DNA of 64,000 nt, taken from NCBI GenBank assembly GCA_020633315.1, contig JACKDV010000011.1, positions 186,001 through 250,000 of the forward strand, written 5' to 3'. The notes beneath the pieces were generated by a model. That model did not search any database, was not told the DNA's origin, and saw only the letters and a list, made by a program, of their open reading frames with translations. Of the stretch, positions 28,208 to 36,468 are shown piece by piece. The DNA is from Myxococcales bacterium (GTDB taxonomy: Bacteria > Myxococcota_A > Polyangia > Nannocystales > Nannocystaceae). The stretch's first letter is position 1; every line of letters starts with the position of its first letter. The translations under genes and the position numbers were made by a program.

Positions 28208-28526
28208 CCGGAGGGTCCTCCACCGTACCGAAGAGCTCCCGGGAGATCCGTGGAGGTCCTCCATCCTGCCGAGGAGCTTCCGGAGGGTCCTCCACCCTGC
28301 CGAGGAGCTCCCGGGAGCCCCGCTCGAGGCCTTCCGGTCTTCGAAGACCTCCCGGGAGCCTCATCCACCCCTCCTCCGCCCTTCCAAGACCTCCCGGGAG
28401 CCCTGCTCGCACATCTTCCGGTCCCCGAGGACCTCCCGGGAGCCTCATCCACCCCTCCTCCGCCCTTCCAAGACCTCCCGGGAGCCCTACTCGCACGTCT
28501 TCCGGTCCCCGAGGACCTCCCGGGAG
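28208..28526. repeat. Tandem array of ~42-bp units centred on the palindrome CTCCCGGGAG
   Basis: The 437-base gap between the TerB-like gene and the methyltransferase gene is mostly a tandem array. The perfect 10-bp palindrome CTCCCGGGAG occurs at 28236, 28308, 28349, 28391, 28433, 28475 and 28517, with a degenerate copy at 28277. Spacing is 41, 31, 41, 42, 42, 42, 42. Two unit types alternate: the units at 28349 and 28433 are identical over 42 bases, and those at 28391 and 28475 differ at two positions, giving an 84-bp higher-order period. It is not a CRISPR array because there are no unique spacers. The 42-base period is a multiple of three, so frames stay open through it on both strands, but nothing supports translation. 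Confidence 0.85.
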
Positions 28527-28624
28527 CCCATGCCGCACGGGTCGCCTCCGCTCCAACGGCCCCCGCCCACTCTCCCCGGACCGGCGGCGGACGCGAGCAA
28601 GCGCTTCGACGTACAAGTCCCGCC

Positions 28625-29749
28625 ATGTCCCCCAGGATCGCCCCCCTGCTCTGCTCCCTGCTGCTGCTCGCGGCCTGCGACGATTCCAAGCCGGAGGCCC
28701 GCAAGGCCGATCCTGCCAAGGCCGAGGTGAAGACCGAGAACGCCGACGCCGACGCCAAGCAGCCCGACGCCAAGCAGCCCGACGCCAAGCAGCCCGACGC
28801 CAAGACCGAGGCTCAGCCCGCCGACGCCAAGGTCGAGGTCGAGAAGACGGACGAGGAGAAGGCCAAGGAAGAGGAAGAGCGGAAGGCACGCCTCACGAAG
28901 TCGATGGCCGAGCTCGAGGAATGGAAGACCTCGGAGCAGGCGCGCTGGAGCGAGGAGGTGGAGGCCGCAGTGGTGAAGCTGATCGAGACCGAGGCGGCTG
29001 CGTCCGAGGCCATCGCTGCGATCCTGGCGAGCCCCCACCGCCACCCGGACAACGTGCTGCGCGACGAGCAGCGGCATCCGGCCGAGACCCTGGCGTTCTT
29101 CGGGGTGAAGCCCGACATGACGGTGATCGAGATCGGTCCGGGGTGGGGCTGGTACACCGAGATCCTCGCGCCCCTGCTGGCCGCCCACGGCAAGCTCGTG
29201 GTCACCGACTACGATCCCGATGGCCCCGAGGACCAGGGACAGACGCTCTACGCCCGCCGCTTCCAGGCCTTCCGCGCGCGCTCCGATGCGGCCTATGGAA
29301 AGATCGAGCGGATCGTCCAGGCCGATCCCAAGACCCTCGACCTCGGCCCCGACGGCAGCGCCGACATGGTGCTGGTGATCCGTGGCCTGCACGGATGGGT
29401 CAACCGTGGGGTCTTTGACGACAATGTCGCCAAGGTATACGCCGCACTGAAGCCGGGAGGCATGGTCGGGGTGGTCCAGCACCGCGCCAAGGACGACGCC
29501 AAGGTCGAGGACGCGGCGAAGCAGGGCTATCTGCCCCAGCCGTGGGTGGTGGAGCGTTTCCAGGCTGCCGGCTTCGAGCTGGCCGAGGCATCGGAGATCA
29601 ACGTCAACCCCAAGGACACCAAGGACTACGCGGAGGGCGTATGGACCCTGCCCCCGACCCTGACCCTGGGCGACACCGACAAGGACAAGTACGTGGGCAT
29701 CGGCGAGAGCGACCGGATGACCCTTCGCTTCGTCAAGAAGGCCCCGTAA
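28625..29749 (+). CDS. Lipoprotein SAM methyltransferase-fold protein (COG4798-like)
   Basis: A 374-residue protein with a lipobox (LLLLAAC) starting at ATG 28625, then a charged low-complexity linker with repeats of KQPDA and a Lys/Glu-rich coiled stretch. From about residue 130 it matches a family of predicted methyltransferases with export signals: a Arg/His-rich lead-in, HPAETLAFFGVKPDMTVIEIGPGWGWYTEIL, VVTDYDPDG, DMVLVIRGLHGW and LKPGGMVGVVQHR. The Rossmann methyltransferase fold is clear, but motif I has GPGWGW. The export signal is odd because SAM is cytosolic; the family may use another ligand or a retained cofactor. Upstream in-frame codons run through the repeat array, but the signal peptide fixes the start. 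Confidence 0.8.
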   Translation: MSPRIAPLLCSLLLLAACDDSKPEARKADPAKAEVKTENADADAKQPDAKQPDAKQPDAKTEAQPADAKVEVEKTDEEKAKEEEERKARLTKSMAELEEWKTSEQARWSEEVEAAVVKLIETEAAASEAIAAILASPHRHPDNVLRDEQRHPAETLAFFGVKPDMTVIEIGPGWGWYTEILAPLLAAHGKLVVTDYDPDGPEDQGQTLYARRFQAFRARSDAAYGKIERIVQADPKTLDLGPDGSADMVLVIRGLHGWVNRGVFDDNVAKVYAALKPGGMVGVVQHRAKDDAKVEDAAKQGYLPQPWVVERFQAAGFELAEASEINVNPKDTKDYAEGVWTLPPTLTLGDTDKDKYVGIGESDRMTLRFVKKAP

Positions 29750-29809
29750 CGCGCACAACCCGCCCACATTGCCCCCAACGGGCCCGACGACGGCGCTCGG
29801 CCGAGACCG

Positions 29810-29875
29810 CGCGTTGGCTTCGGCAGGCCCCAACGCGGCCGAGCCACGGGGTTGGGCCGATTTGCCGTGGCTCGG
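29810..29875. promoter_or_regulatory. Two consecutive hairpins between methyltransferase and kinase genes
   Basis: Hairpin 1: CGCGTTGG (29810-29817) with CCAACGCG (29830-29837), 12-base loop. Hairpin 2: CCGAGCCACGG (29839-29849) with CCGTGGCTCGG (29865-29875), a perfect 11-bp stem with a 15-base loop, ending about 50 bases before the kinase GTG. There is no T-run, so they may be Rho-independent-like, an RNA leader structure, or protein-binding sites. Confidence 0.45.
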
Positions 29876-29927
29876 ACGCGCGGGCTAGCATCGCGGGCAG
29901 ACCGTGGTTTCACAGGCGCAGGGACCC

Positions 29928-32273
29928 GTGACCAGCATACCCGCGGGCGGTATGCACGGCGCGAGCCACGAGGTCCTCGGGCGGCTCGCCGTCGGAGGCA
30001 TGGCGGAGCTGTACCTCGCGCGGACCACCCATGACGACGGCCGCCGCGAGGTGGTGGTCCTCAAGCGGATCCTGCCGCATCTCGCCGAGGATCCGGAGTT
30101 CGTGCGCATGTTCCGGGACGAGGCGTTCCTGGCGGCCACGCTGGACCACCCCAACATCGTCCACGTCCACGACATCGGCCAGGACGGCGAGGACTACTTC
30201 TTCACGATGGAGTACGTCCACGGGGAGAACGTCCGCTCCATCATCAAGGCCGCCCAGAAGATCGAGGCCGAGATCCCGCTGCACCACGTCATCCAGATCG
30301 CGCTGGGGGTGTGCGAGGGCCTCCACTACGCCCACGAGCAGGTCGACGACGACGGCACGCCGCTGAGCATCGTCCACCGCGACGTCTCGCCGACCAACAT
30401 CATCGTCTCCTATGACGGCGAGGTGAAGATCGTCGACTTCGGCATCGCCAAGGCGGCCGCGGCCACCCACGTGACGCAGGCCGGCATGCTCAAGGGCAAG
30501 GCCTCGTACATGTCCCCCGAGCAGTGCCGGGCCGAGCGGGTCGACCGGCGCAGCGACGTGTTCGCGATCGGCATCCTGCTGTTCGAGATGACCACGCTGA
30601 CCCGGCTGTTCCGCGGCGACAACGAGCTCGCGGTGCTGCACCAGATCCTCACGGGCACGGTGGACACGCCCTCCTCCCGCGTGGAGAGGCCCTACGATCC
30701 CGAGCTCGAGCGCATCATCATGCGCGCCCTGCAGAGCAAGCCCGACGACCGCTACGCAAACGCCGAGGCGATGAGGCAGGACCTGCTGGCGCTGGCCCAG
30801 ACCAAGTCGCTGCGTCCCTCGGCCGAGGCGCTGGGCGAGTTCCTGCGGGACCTGTGCGGCGACAAGCCCTACCCGTGGACCGACGAGGACGGTCAGGATC
30901 CCGTCGAGCTCGACGGCGCGGACGTGTCGTCGACGGGGATGTCCACCACCACGGGCAACTTCGAGGACGAGGAGGACACCCAGGTCAACCGCAAGGCGGC
31001 CGATCTGCGCACTCTCGTTCCCGGTGGCGCCAGCGGGTGGAACGAGGGCGAGGAGGATACCGAGTCGACCGGTCCCACCAACCGACGCGTGGTGCCGGAT
31101 GCCTCCACGCCCTCTCGCCCCGGCACCGCCCGCGTCGGTGCTCGCGTGGAGCCGGCGCCACGGCCCCGAGCCCGTCCCGCGGGCGGCGGCGAGCCTCGTC
31201 CCGGCGGACGCCCCACCGCCAGCCCGGGCGGGCCAACACCGCGTCGCCCGGTGGCGGGTCCGGCCGCGCGGGTGAGCCAGCTCAAGGCCACCTCGCCCGA
31301 GCTCGCCCGTACCGGCGGCACCACGGCGCCGCAGCGACCCGACGGCTCCTCGGCGCCCAAGCCCTTCGAGGCCCGCAGCGGACGAACGCTGTCGGGGGCC
31401 GGTGGCGGTCTGGCGGGTCCCCTGCCCCCTCGCAGCGGACGCACGGTCCCCGGCAATGCTCGCGTTCCCGCCCGCGGCCCGGCCCGAGCCCCCCGTCCCG
31501 GCAGTGACTCCCCGCCCGCCACCGTGCGCGCGCCGATCGGCCCGCCGGCGACCGTGCGCACCCCCAACGGTCCGGGGATGCTCAACCATCCACCCCTGGG
31601 CGGCCAGAGACCCTCGCCGCAGGCCGACCGCACGATGGCCCTCACGCCGCAGGAGGCCGAGGAGCTCGCGCGACTGGGCAAGTCCGCCTCGCCGCCCGCT
31701 CCCAAGGCCGTCGGGGCCTCGGAGCGCTCTTGGCCCACGCCCTCGCAGCCCGCATCGCCACCCGTGGCCGCGCCTGCGCCTGCGCCTGCCGCAGCTCCCC
31801 GACGCCCCCGCCCCGACGAGGTCGACGAGGGCGCGCGTACGCTGGCTCTTCCTCGATACGACCGCACCATGCTCGCGGGTGGCGGTCCCCTGCCCAAGGG
31901 ACCGATGGGCTGGGGCGCCTCGCAGCCCTCGGCCGCGGCCCCGGCTCCGACTACGGCCCCCGAGGAAGACCCGCTCACCAAGACCCAGAAGAGCCCGGCG
32001 TCCCCGATCTCGCTCACCAGCACGCAGAAGTCCGAGGTCTCCTCGCTCACCTCCACCCAGCGCTCTCCCAGCGCGGCCTTTCCCACGGTGGGCCCCGCCA
32101 TGGGAAAGGCCGGGCCGGTGCCCGCCGACCTGCGCCGCCCCGAGATGCGATCGCCCGCCCCGCGCCCCGAGAGCTCGCGATCGCTGTGGATCCCCATCGT
32201 CGTGGTCCTGGTGCTCGCGGTCGCGGCGACGCTCGGCTGGATGTACCTCGAGGGCATGGGCCCCTTCGGCTAG
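29928..32273 (+). CDS. Membrane-anchored Ser/Thr protein kinase
   Basis: A 781-residue kinase. The domain (about 15-290) has VGGMAELYLA as Gly loop, the Lys of VVLKRIL, HRDVSPTNIIV (the myxobacterial variant with Ser-Pro in place of Lys-Pro), DFGIAK and MSPEQ. A Pro/Ala/Arg-rich low-complexity region of about 400 residues follows, with scattered Thr-centred repeats (DRTMAL, DRTMLA, LTKTQKS, LTSTQKS, LTSTQRS) that could be autophosphorylation or FHA-docking sites. One membrane helix near the C-terminus (about 755-778) leaves only a short outside tail, so no sensor domain is present. The start is GTG 29928 with AGGGA just upstream; GTG 29904 is possible. Confidence 0.88.
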   Translation: MTSIPAGGMHGASHEVLGRLAVGGMAELYLARTTHDDGRREVVVLKRILPHLAEDPEFVRMFRDEAFLAATLDHPNIVHVHDIGQDGEDYFFTMEYVHGENVRSIIKAAQKIEAEIPLHHVIQIALGVCEGLHYAHEQVDDDGTPLSIVHRDVSPTNIIVSYDGEVKIVDFGIAKAAAATHVTQAGMLKGKASYMSPEQCRAERVDRRSDVFAIGILLFEMTTLTRLFRGDNELAVLHQILTGTVDTPSSRVERPYDPELERIIMRALQSKPDDRYANAEAMRQDLLALAQTKSLRPSAEALGEFLRDLCGDKPYPWTDEDGQDPVELDGADVSSTGMSTTTGNFEDEEDTQVNRKAADLRTLVPGGASGWNEGEEDTESTGPTNRRVVPDASTPSRPGTARVGARVEPAPRPRARPAGGGEPRPGGRPTASPGGPTPRRPVAGPAARVSQLKATSPELARTGGTTAPQRPDGSSAPKPFEARSGRTLSGAGGGLAGPLPPRSGRTVPGNARVPARGPARAPRPGSDSPPATVRAPIGPPATVRTPNGPGMLNHPPLGGQRPSPQADRTMALTPQEAEELARLGKSASPPAPKAVGASERSWPTPSQPASPPVAAPAPAPAAAPRRPRPDEVDEGARTLALPRYDRTMLAGGGPLPKGPMGWGASQPSAAAPAPTTAPEEDPLTKTQKSPASPISLTSTQKSEVSSLTSTQRSPSAAFPTVGPAMGKAGPVPADLRRPEMRSPAPRPESSRSLWIPIVVVLVLAVAATLGWMYLEGMGPFG

Positions 32274-32276
32274 GAA

Positions 32277-32406
32277 CCCGTGGTGGAACCCCCGCGGCCC
32301 GTGCATTCGTTCCTCATCGGTTGACCACGCTCGGTAGACGCCCTCTTCGTACCTTGGCACGGACCACGCTGACGGCGTTCCGACCACACGAGGGTTCCAC
32401 CACGGG
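32277..32406. repeat. 15-bp perfect inverted repeat spanning an intergenic region
   Basis: CCCGTGGTGGAACCC at 32277-32291 is exactly complementary to GGGTTCCACCACGGG at 32392-32406, with 100 bases between. The arms begin 3 bases after the kinase stop and end 21 bases before the phosphatase start, so a transcript could fold the whole gap into one long stem. It could be a terminator-like structure, a small mobile (MITE-like) remnant, or a regulator site pair. No flanking duplication is obvious. Confidence 0.7.
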
Positions 32407-32427
32407 CTGCAAGGCCCGCGCTATCCT

Positions 32428-32913
32428 GTGCTCGTCGTGGCCGTGACCCGAGTCTGCTTCGTCTGCCTGGGCAACATCTGCCGCTCGCCCACCGCCGAGG
32501 GCGTGTTCCGTCACCTGGTGGAGGAAGCGGGGCTGAGCGGAGCCTTCGAGATCGACAGTGCCGGCACCGCGGCCTACCACGCGGGCGAGTCCCCCGATCG
32601 CCGCTCGGCCGCGACCGCCCGCCGCCGCGGCGTGCCCCTGGGTGGACGAGCGCGGCAGTTCGTGCGCGAGGACTTCGGCCGCTTCGATCACGTGCTGGCC
32701 ATGGATCGCGCCAACCTCGAGGCGCTGCGTCGCCTGGCCCCGAGCGAGAAGGCGCGGGCCAAGGTCCGGCTGCTGCGCGACCACGACCCCCGGGCCCCGG
32801 CCGAGGCCGAGGTGCCCGACCCCTACTATGGCGGCCCCGACGGCTTCGACGACGTGTTCGACATCTGCATGGCCGCCTGCCGCGGGCTGCTGGACGAGCT
32901 GCGTGGACGCTGA
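32428..32913 (+). CDS. Low-molecular-weight protein tyrosine phosphatase family
   Basis: A 161-residue enzyme with the C-X5-R phosphate loop CLGNICRS (nucleophile Cys13, counted from GTG 32428) and the general-acid Asp in DPYYGG. Length is normal. GTG codons at 32437 and 32443 are alternative starts. It overlaps the fructosamine-kinase-family gene by 11 bases. Published comparative work reported LMW phosphatase genes immediately preceding FN3K-type kinase genes in several bacteria, with the phosphatase able to act on ribulosamine 5-phosphates, so a protein-deglycation role is more likely here than tyrosine dephosphorylation. Confidence 0.9.
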   Translation: MLVVAVTRVCFVCLGNICRSPTAEGVFRHLVEEAGLSGAFEIDSAGTAAYHAGESPDRRSAATARRRGVPLGGRARQFVREDFGRFDHVLAMDRANLEALRRLAPSEKARAKVRLLRDHDPRAPAEAEVPDPYYGGPDGFDDVFDICMAACRGLLDELRGR

Positions 32914-33757
32914 GCTGCGAGCCGCGGTCGAGCGGGCGCTCGGCGGAGCCGTGGGCGACATGCGCTCGCTCGCCGGCGGGGACATCAACGACGCCTGGTC
33001 CCTGCGCTGCGGCGGCACGCGGGTATTCGTGAAGGCACGGCGCGGAGCCGCGCCCAGCACCTTCCGGGTGGAGGCCCAGGGCCTACGCTGGCTGGCCGAG
33101 GCCGAGGCACTGCGAGTCCCCCGGGTGCTCGCCCATGGTGAGGACCCACCCTTCCTCGCGCTCGAGTGGATCGAGCCCGGCCGTCCCGGCCCGGGCTTCG
33201 ACGAGGCGCTGGGTCGGGGCCTGGCCGCGCTGCACCGCGCCGCTCCGGAGGGCTTCGGGCTGAGCCATGCCAACTTCATCGCGCGGCTGCCCCAGGACAA
33301 CACCCCCGCCGCCGACTGGCCCACCTTCTACTGGGAGCGACGGCTGCGGCCGCAGCTCCGCCTCGCCGAGCGAACCGGGCTGGCCGATGCCGGGCTGCGT
33401 CGCGAGCTCGAGCGCTTGGCCGCGGTCCTGCCCCAGCGCTGCGGCCCCGCCGAGCCGCCGGCCCGCCTCCACGGCGACCTGTGGAGCGGCAACCTGCTGG
33501 TCGACGAGGCCGGCGCGCCCGTGCTCGCCGACCCGGCCGTCTACGGGGGCCACCGCGAGATCGACCTCGCGATGATGCAGCTCTTCGGCGGGTTCTCGGC
33601 GCGGGTCTTCGAGGCCTACGACGAGGTCCTGCCGCTGGCCGCGGGCTGGCGAGAGCGGACGCCGCTCTACCAGCTCTACCCGCTGCTGGTGCACGTCAAC
33701 CTCTTCGGCGGCGGCTACCTGGGCGGGGTGCGACGCGCCCTGAGCCGCGTGCTCTGA
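32903..33757 (+). CDS. Fructosamine/ribulosamine 3-kinase family protein
   Basis: A 284-residue aminoglycoside-phosphotransferase-fold kinase of the FN3K group. Visible features are LAGGDINDAW at the N-terminus, VFVKARR with the ATP Lys, LALEWIEPG, LHGDLWSGNLLVD (catalytic Asp) and ADPAVYGGHREIDLAMMQLF (metal-binding Asp and conserved tail). Such bacterial enzymes phosphorylate ribulosamines or erythrulosamines on proteins and amines, causing their spontaneous release, a repair of glycation. The start is GTG 32903, inside the phosphatase gene, preceded by GGACGAG. It restores the usual family N-terminus, whereas later starts would lose it. Confidence 0.9.
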   Translation: MDAELRAAVERALGGAVGDMRSLAGGDINDAWSLRCGGTRVFVKARRGAAPSTFRVEAQGLRWLAEAEALRVPRVLAHGEDPPFLALEWIEPGRPGPGFDEALGRGLAALHRAAPEGFGLSHANFIARLPQDNTPAADWPTFYWERRLRPQLRLAERTGLADAGLRRELERLAAVLPQRCGPAEPPARLHGDLWSGNLLVDEAGAPVLADPAVYGGHREIDLAMMQLFGGFSARVFEAYDEVLPLAAGWRERTPLYQLYPLLVHVNLFGGGYLGGVRRALSRVL

Positions 33758-33900
33758 GCCGAGTCTCGCCGGACCGAGCCGAGCCTCGCCGAGGTTCACG
33801 CTCGGCCGCCTCGTTCGTCATTGCCGGGGGCCCCCACGCCCGGCGCCGGCCGTCTCGCGTGCGCGGATGCGATCGCGGCCCCCGCGAGGCTCGACGCGCC

Positions 33901-35283
33901 ATGGACCAGGACTTCCACTACTACGGCACCTACTACGCGGCTCGGGTGGGCGGGAGCTTCTCCACCTCCCAGGCCACCCTCATCGCCAAGGCCGCCAACT
34001 TCATCGACTTCCTCAACAACGGATCCTACGGCGGCTACTGGCGGCTGGTCCGCGACACCAGCAAGCGCTCCCCAGACGCCTACAAGGTGGTCGGCGACGT
34101 CAACAGCCCCCGCTACACCTTCCAGGGCACGCTCAGCTCCGGGGTCTCGGCCGAGGACGGGCTGTGGTGCTCCTACCACTTCACACCGGGCAACTACGCC
34201 GACCCCGAGGGCAGCCCCTCGCCCACCGACGTGCACGGAGCCGCCGTGGCCGAGCTGCTGCCCGGCCACGAGATCCGCGACGTGGACTCCTCGATCGAGT
34301 CCGCCCACCACAAGCTGCTCAACCGCCCCCAGAGCGCGCTGTCCCGCGCGCTGGTGCTCGACGCCATCGACTGTGCGACCAGCACCCCCCGCCTCGAGCG
34401 GATCCTGATGCGGGCCACGGGGGGCTGGGAGCTGCTCGAGGGCGAGGCCCGAGCCGACAACCTCGAGCGCTTCCGCCTCATCCTGCTCGGCGCGCGGGCC
34501 CACGTGATCGCCGACACCTGGGCCCACCAGGACTGGGCCGGGGTGAGCGGCGACATCAACACCTACTGGGACGTCAACCGCGGCTACTTCGGGCGCCAGT
34601 CCATCGACTACCAGGACACCAGCTCCGAGTGGAACAACGTGGTCTTGTCGGTGATGAACCACGAGAATCTCATGGCGGTGCCCAACGGCACCTCGTACCT
34701 GGGGCACGGCTGGATGGGCCACCTGCCCGACTACAGCTTCATCAAGTACCGCTACCGGCCGTGCTGGCAGGGCAAGTCGGCCGAGCCCCTGGTGCGCGAC
34801 AACCCCCCTCAATACCGCTACGCCTTCCTCGAGCTGTGCAGCATGTTCGCCCGGGCCAGCGGCGACGAGCTCGATCCCTCGAGCATCGACGACGAGCGCG
34901 AGGCAGCCGCGACCGCGATCGCGGCGCCCTGCGAGATCGCCGACAAGGGGGTCTGCCCCCGCAAGTTCTCCTCGGAGCAGTGGATCGCCGAGATGGCCAA
35001 GGTCTCGCAGGCCCCGCCCGACGACATCATCGACGCCAAGCTCGAGCCCGACGCCAAGGCGGTGCTCCCTGGCCTGCTCGACGCCGGGCGCGGGACCTCG
35101 AGCAGCCGCTACGGCACCTACTACGTCAACGCCTCGAGCGACCTCTACCTGTTCCAGATCGCGGCGGACTACCACTTCAACTTCGTCAAGCACTGGCTCG
35201 ATCAGAAGAACATCATGAGGTTCACGGGGAGCTGGTCCACCCAGATCGGCCCGCTGTCGCCGCTGGTCTCCGATCTGTTCTGA
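33901..35283 (+). CDS. DUF6765-like protein, putative metal-dependent
   Basis: A 460-residue protein with the start pattern of the DUF6765 family: MDQDFHYYGTYYAARVGG, then IAKAANFIDF. The block RAHVIADTWAHQDWAGVSGDIN (His, Asp, His) recalls the metal-binding helices of zinc-dependent phospholipase C/P1-nuclease-like folds, and other His/Asp pairs (DFHY, NHENLM) could complete a site. No signal peptide or membrane helix is seen. An unrecognised gene follows 18 bases downstream, probably cotranscribed. ATG 33901 has GAGG at a long spacing. Activity is unproven; the metal-site reading is inference. Confidence 0.65.
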   Translation: MDQDFHYYGTYYAARVGGSFSTSQATLIAKAANFIDFLNNGSYGGYWRLVRDTSKRSPDAYKVVGDVNSPRYTFQGTLSSGVSAEDGLWCSYHFTPGNYADPEGSPSPTDVHGAAVAELLPGHEIRDVDSSIESAHHKLLNRPQSALSRALVLDAIDCATSTPRLERILMRATGGWELLEGEARADNLERFRLILLGARAHVIADTWAHQDWAGVSGDINTYWDVNRGYFGRQSIDYQDTSSEWNNVVLSVMNHENLMAVPNGTSYLGHGWMGHLPDYSFIKYRYRPCWQGKSAEPLVRDNPPQYRYAFLELCSMFARASGDELDPSSIDDEREAAATAIAAPCEIADKGVCPRKFSSEQWIAEMAKVSQAPPDDIIDAKLEPDAKAVLPGLLDAGRGTSSSRYGTYYVNASSDLYLFQIAADYHFNFVKHWLDQKNIMRFTGSWSTQIGPLSPLVSDLF

Positions 35284-35301
35284 GAGCCCGGAGATCGATC
35301 G

Positions 35302-36372
35302 ATGCCCCAGCGCACGCTGTCCCAGGAGCAGTACCAGGACGCCGCCCGCCTCGGCGAGTTCCTCGACACCCTCTTCGATGCGTGGCCCGGCCCCTTCGGT
35401 CGCGACGTCGATGCCTCCACCCTGTTCCGGGCCGGCCTCGCCGATGCGATCAAGGAGGCGGAGGTCGACGGCGAGCCGGTGCCGCGGGCCCAGTGGCTCA
35501 TCGACGACGACACCCTCGAGCTCATCGTGGGGATCTTGATGGGCTACTGGGACGAGGCCTACGCCCCGCGCTGGGAGCCCCGTGCGATCGCCTACGACCG
35601 CCTCTTCGTCGAGCTGGTGCGCGACCGGATCCTCGACGACGAGCTGATGCTGGCCTACCCCCGCTTCGTCTGCGACCAGCGCCGCGCCACCGCCCCCTCG
35701 CGCTATCGCATCGAGCTCTACTCGGTGGTCCCCTTCCGCCAAGACGAGGCCTGGGTCCGCGCGTCCGTGGAGCGCTTCTTCGAGCTGCTGCTGTGCGGGT
35801 CCCACTTCGTGGTCGTGCAGAGCAGCTCCGACCTCCCCCGCGCCAGCGACGACTTCTTCGCCGAGTTCAAGCGCCTGCCCTCGTCCGGACGCGCGCAGCA
35901 CAGCCACTACACCTCGCACAAGGTCTCGTTCTCCGGCCAGAACTACCCGGGCCTGGTCCTCAGCGAGGAGGAGGACACCCTCGACCAGCTCGTCGATCCC
36001 ACCTCGGCCGTGCTGCTGCCGGTGGTGCTCTGCGATCAGACCTCCAACCTCTCCCCCAACGCCTTCTTCCAGATGGAGGGCTGGCGCCCGGGGGTGAGCA
36101 TGTACGGCGGGCCCCTGTCGCAGTACAGCCAGCTCGCGCTCATGGGCGGCTTCCGCCACGGGGCCGACTTCGCCACCCACGGCGCGACCTTCTGGAACAT
36201 CAGCACCTACGGCGCCTGCCCGTTCAGCGAGAAGCGGGGCGGCACCGTGTTCCTGGCCCCCCGCTCGTGGATCGAGCGAGAGCTACGAACCCAGGCCATG
36301 CCGCTCTACCGCGGCTTCGGGGGCCCCTCCAAGCACGGCTGGTTCGCCGACGACACGCTGGTGCGGCGCTGA
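35302..36372 (+). CDS. Uncharacterised protein, partner of the DUF6765-like protein
   Basis: A 356-residue protein I do not recognise. It is rich in Trp, Tyr and Phe, with no signal peptide or membrane helix. Striking blocks are YDRLFVELVRDRILDDELMLAYPRFVCDQ, SHYTSHKVSFSGQNYPG, DQTSNLSPNAFFQMEGW and GATFWNISTYGACPFSEKRGG, which look like a compact alpha/beta enzyme or binding domain. ATG 35302 has GGAG nine bases upstream. The gap of 18 bases to the DUF6765-like gene indicates an operon and a joint role. Nothing in the sequence indicates transfer; codon use matches its neighbours. Confidence 0.6.
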   Translation: MPQRTLSQEQYQDAARLGEFLDTLFDAWPGPFGRDVDASTLFRAGLADAIKEAEVDGEPVPRAQWLIDDDTLELIVGILMGYWDEAYAPRWEPRAIAYDRLFVELVRDRILDDELMLAYPRFVCDQRRATAPSRYRIELYSVVPFRQDEAWVRASVERFFELLLCGSHFVVVQSSSDLPRASDDFFAEFKRLPSSGRAQHSHYTSHKVSFSGQNYPGLVLSEEEDTLDQLVDPTSAVLLPVVLCDQTSNLSPNAFFQMEGWRPGVSMYGGPLSQYSQLALMGGFRHGADFATHGATFWNISTYGACPFSEKRGGTVFLAPRSWIERELRTQAMPLYRGFGGPSKHGWFADDTLVRR

Positions 36373-36468
36373 GCCGCGCCATACCGCACCCCACCGCCCG
36401 CACCTCACCGCCCGCGCCACGCCGCGCCACGCCGGCCGGGCCCGAGGGCTGCTGAGCCCGACGGCATC

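Noticed and set aside
28208..28526. CRISPR array
   Set aside because: The period is 42 bp throughout with no unique spacers; alternating units are near-identical over their whole length, so it is a tandem repeat.
28250..28624. In-frame upstream extension of the methyltransferase gene through the repeat array
   Set aside because: It would put about 125 Pro-rich repeat residues ahead of a perfect lipoprotein signal peptide, and no ribosome-binding site supports it.
29910..32387. 825-codon minus-strand frame opposite the membrane kinase
   Set aside because: It is fully antisense to a kinase with all catalytic motifs and shows no recognisable domain.
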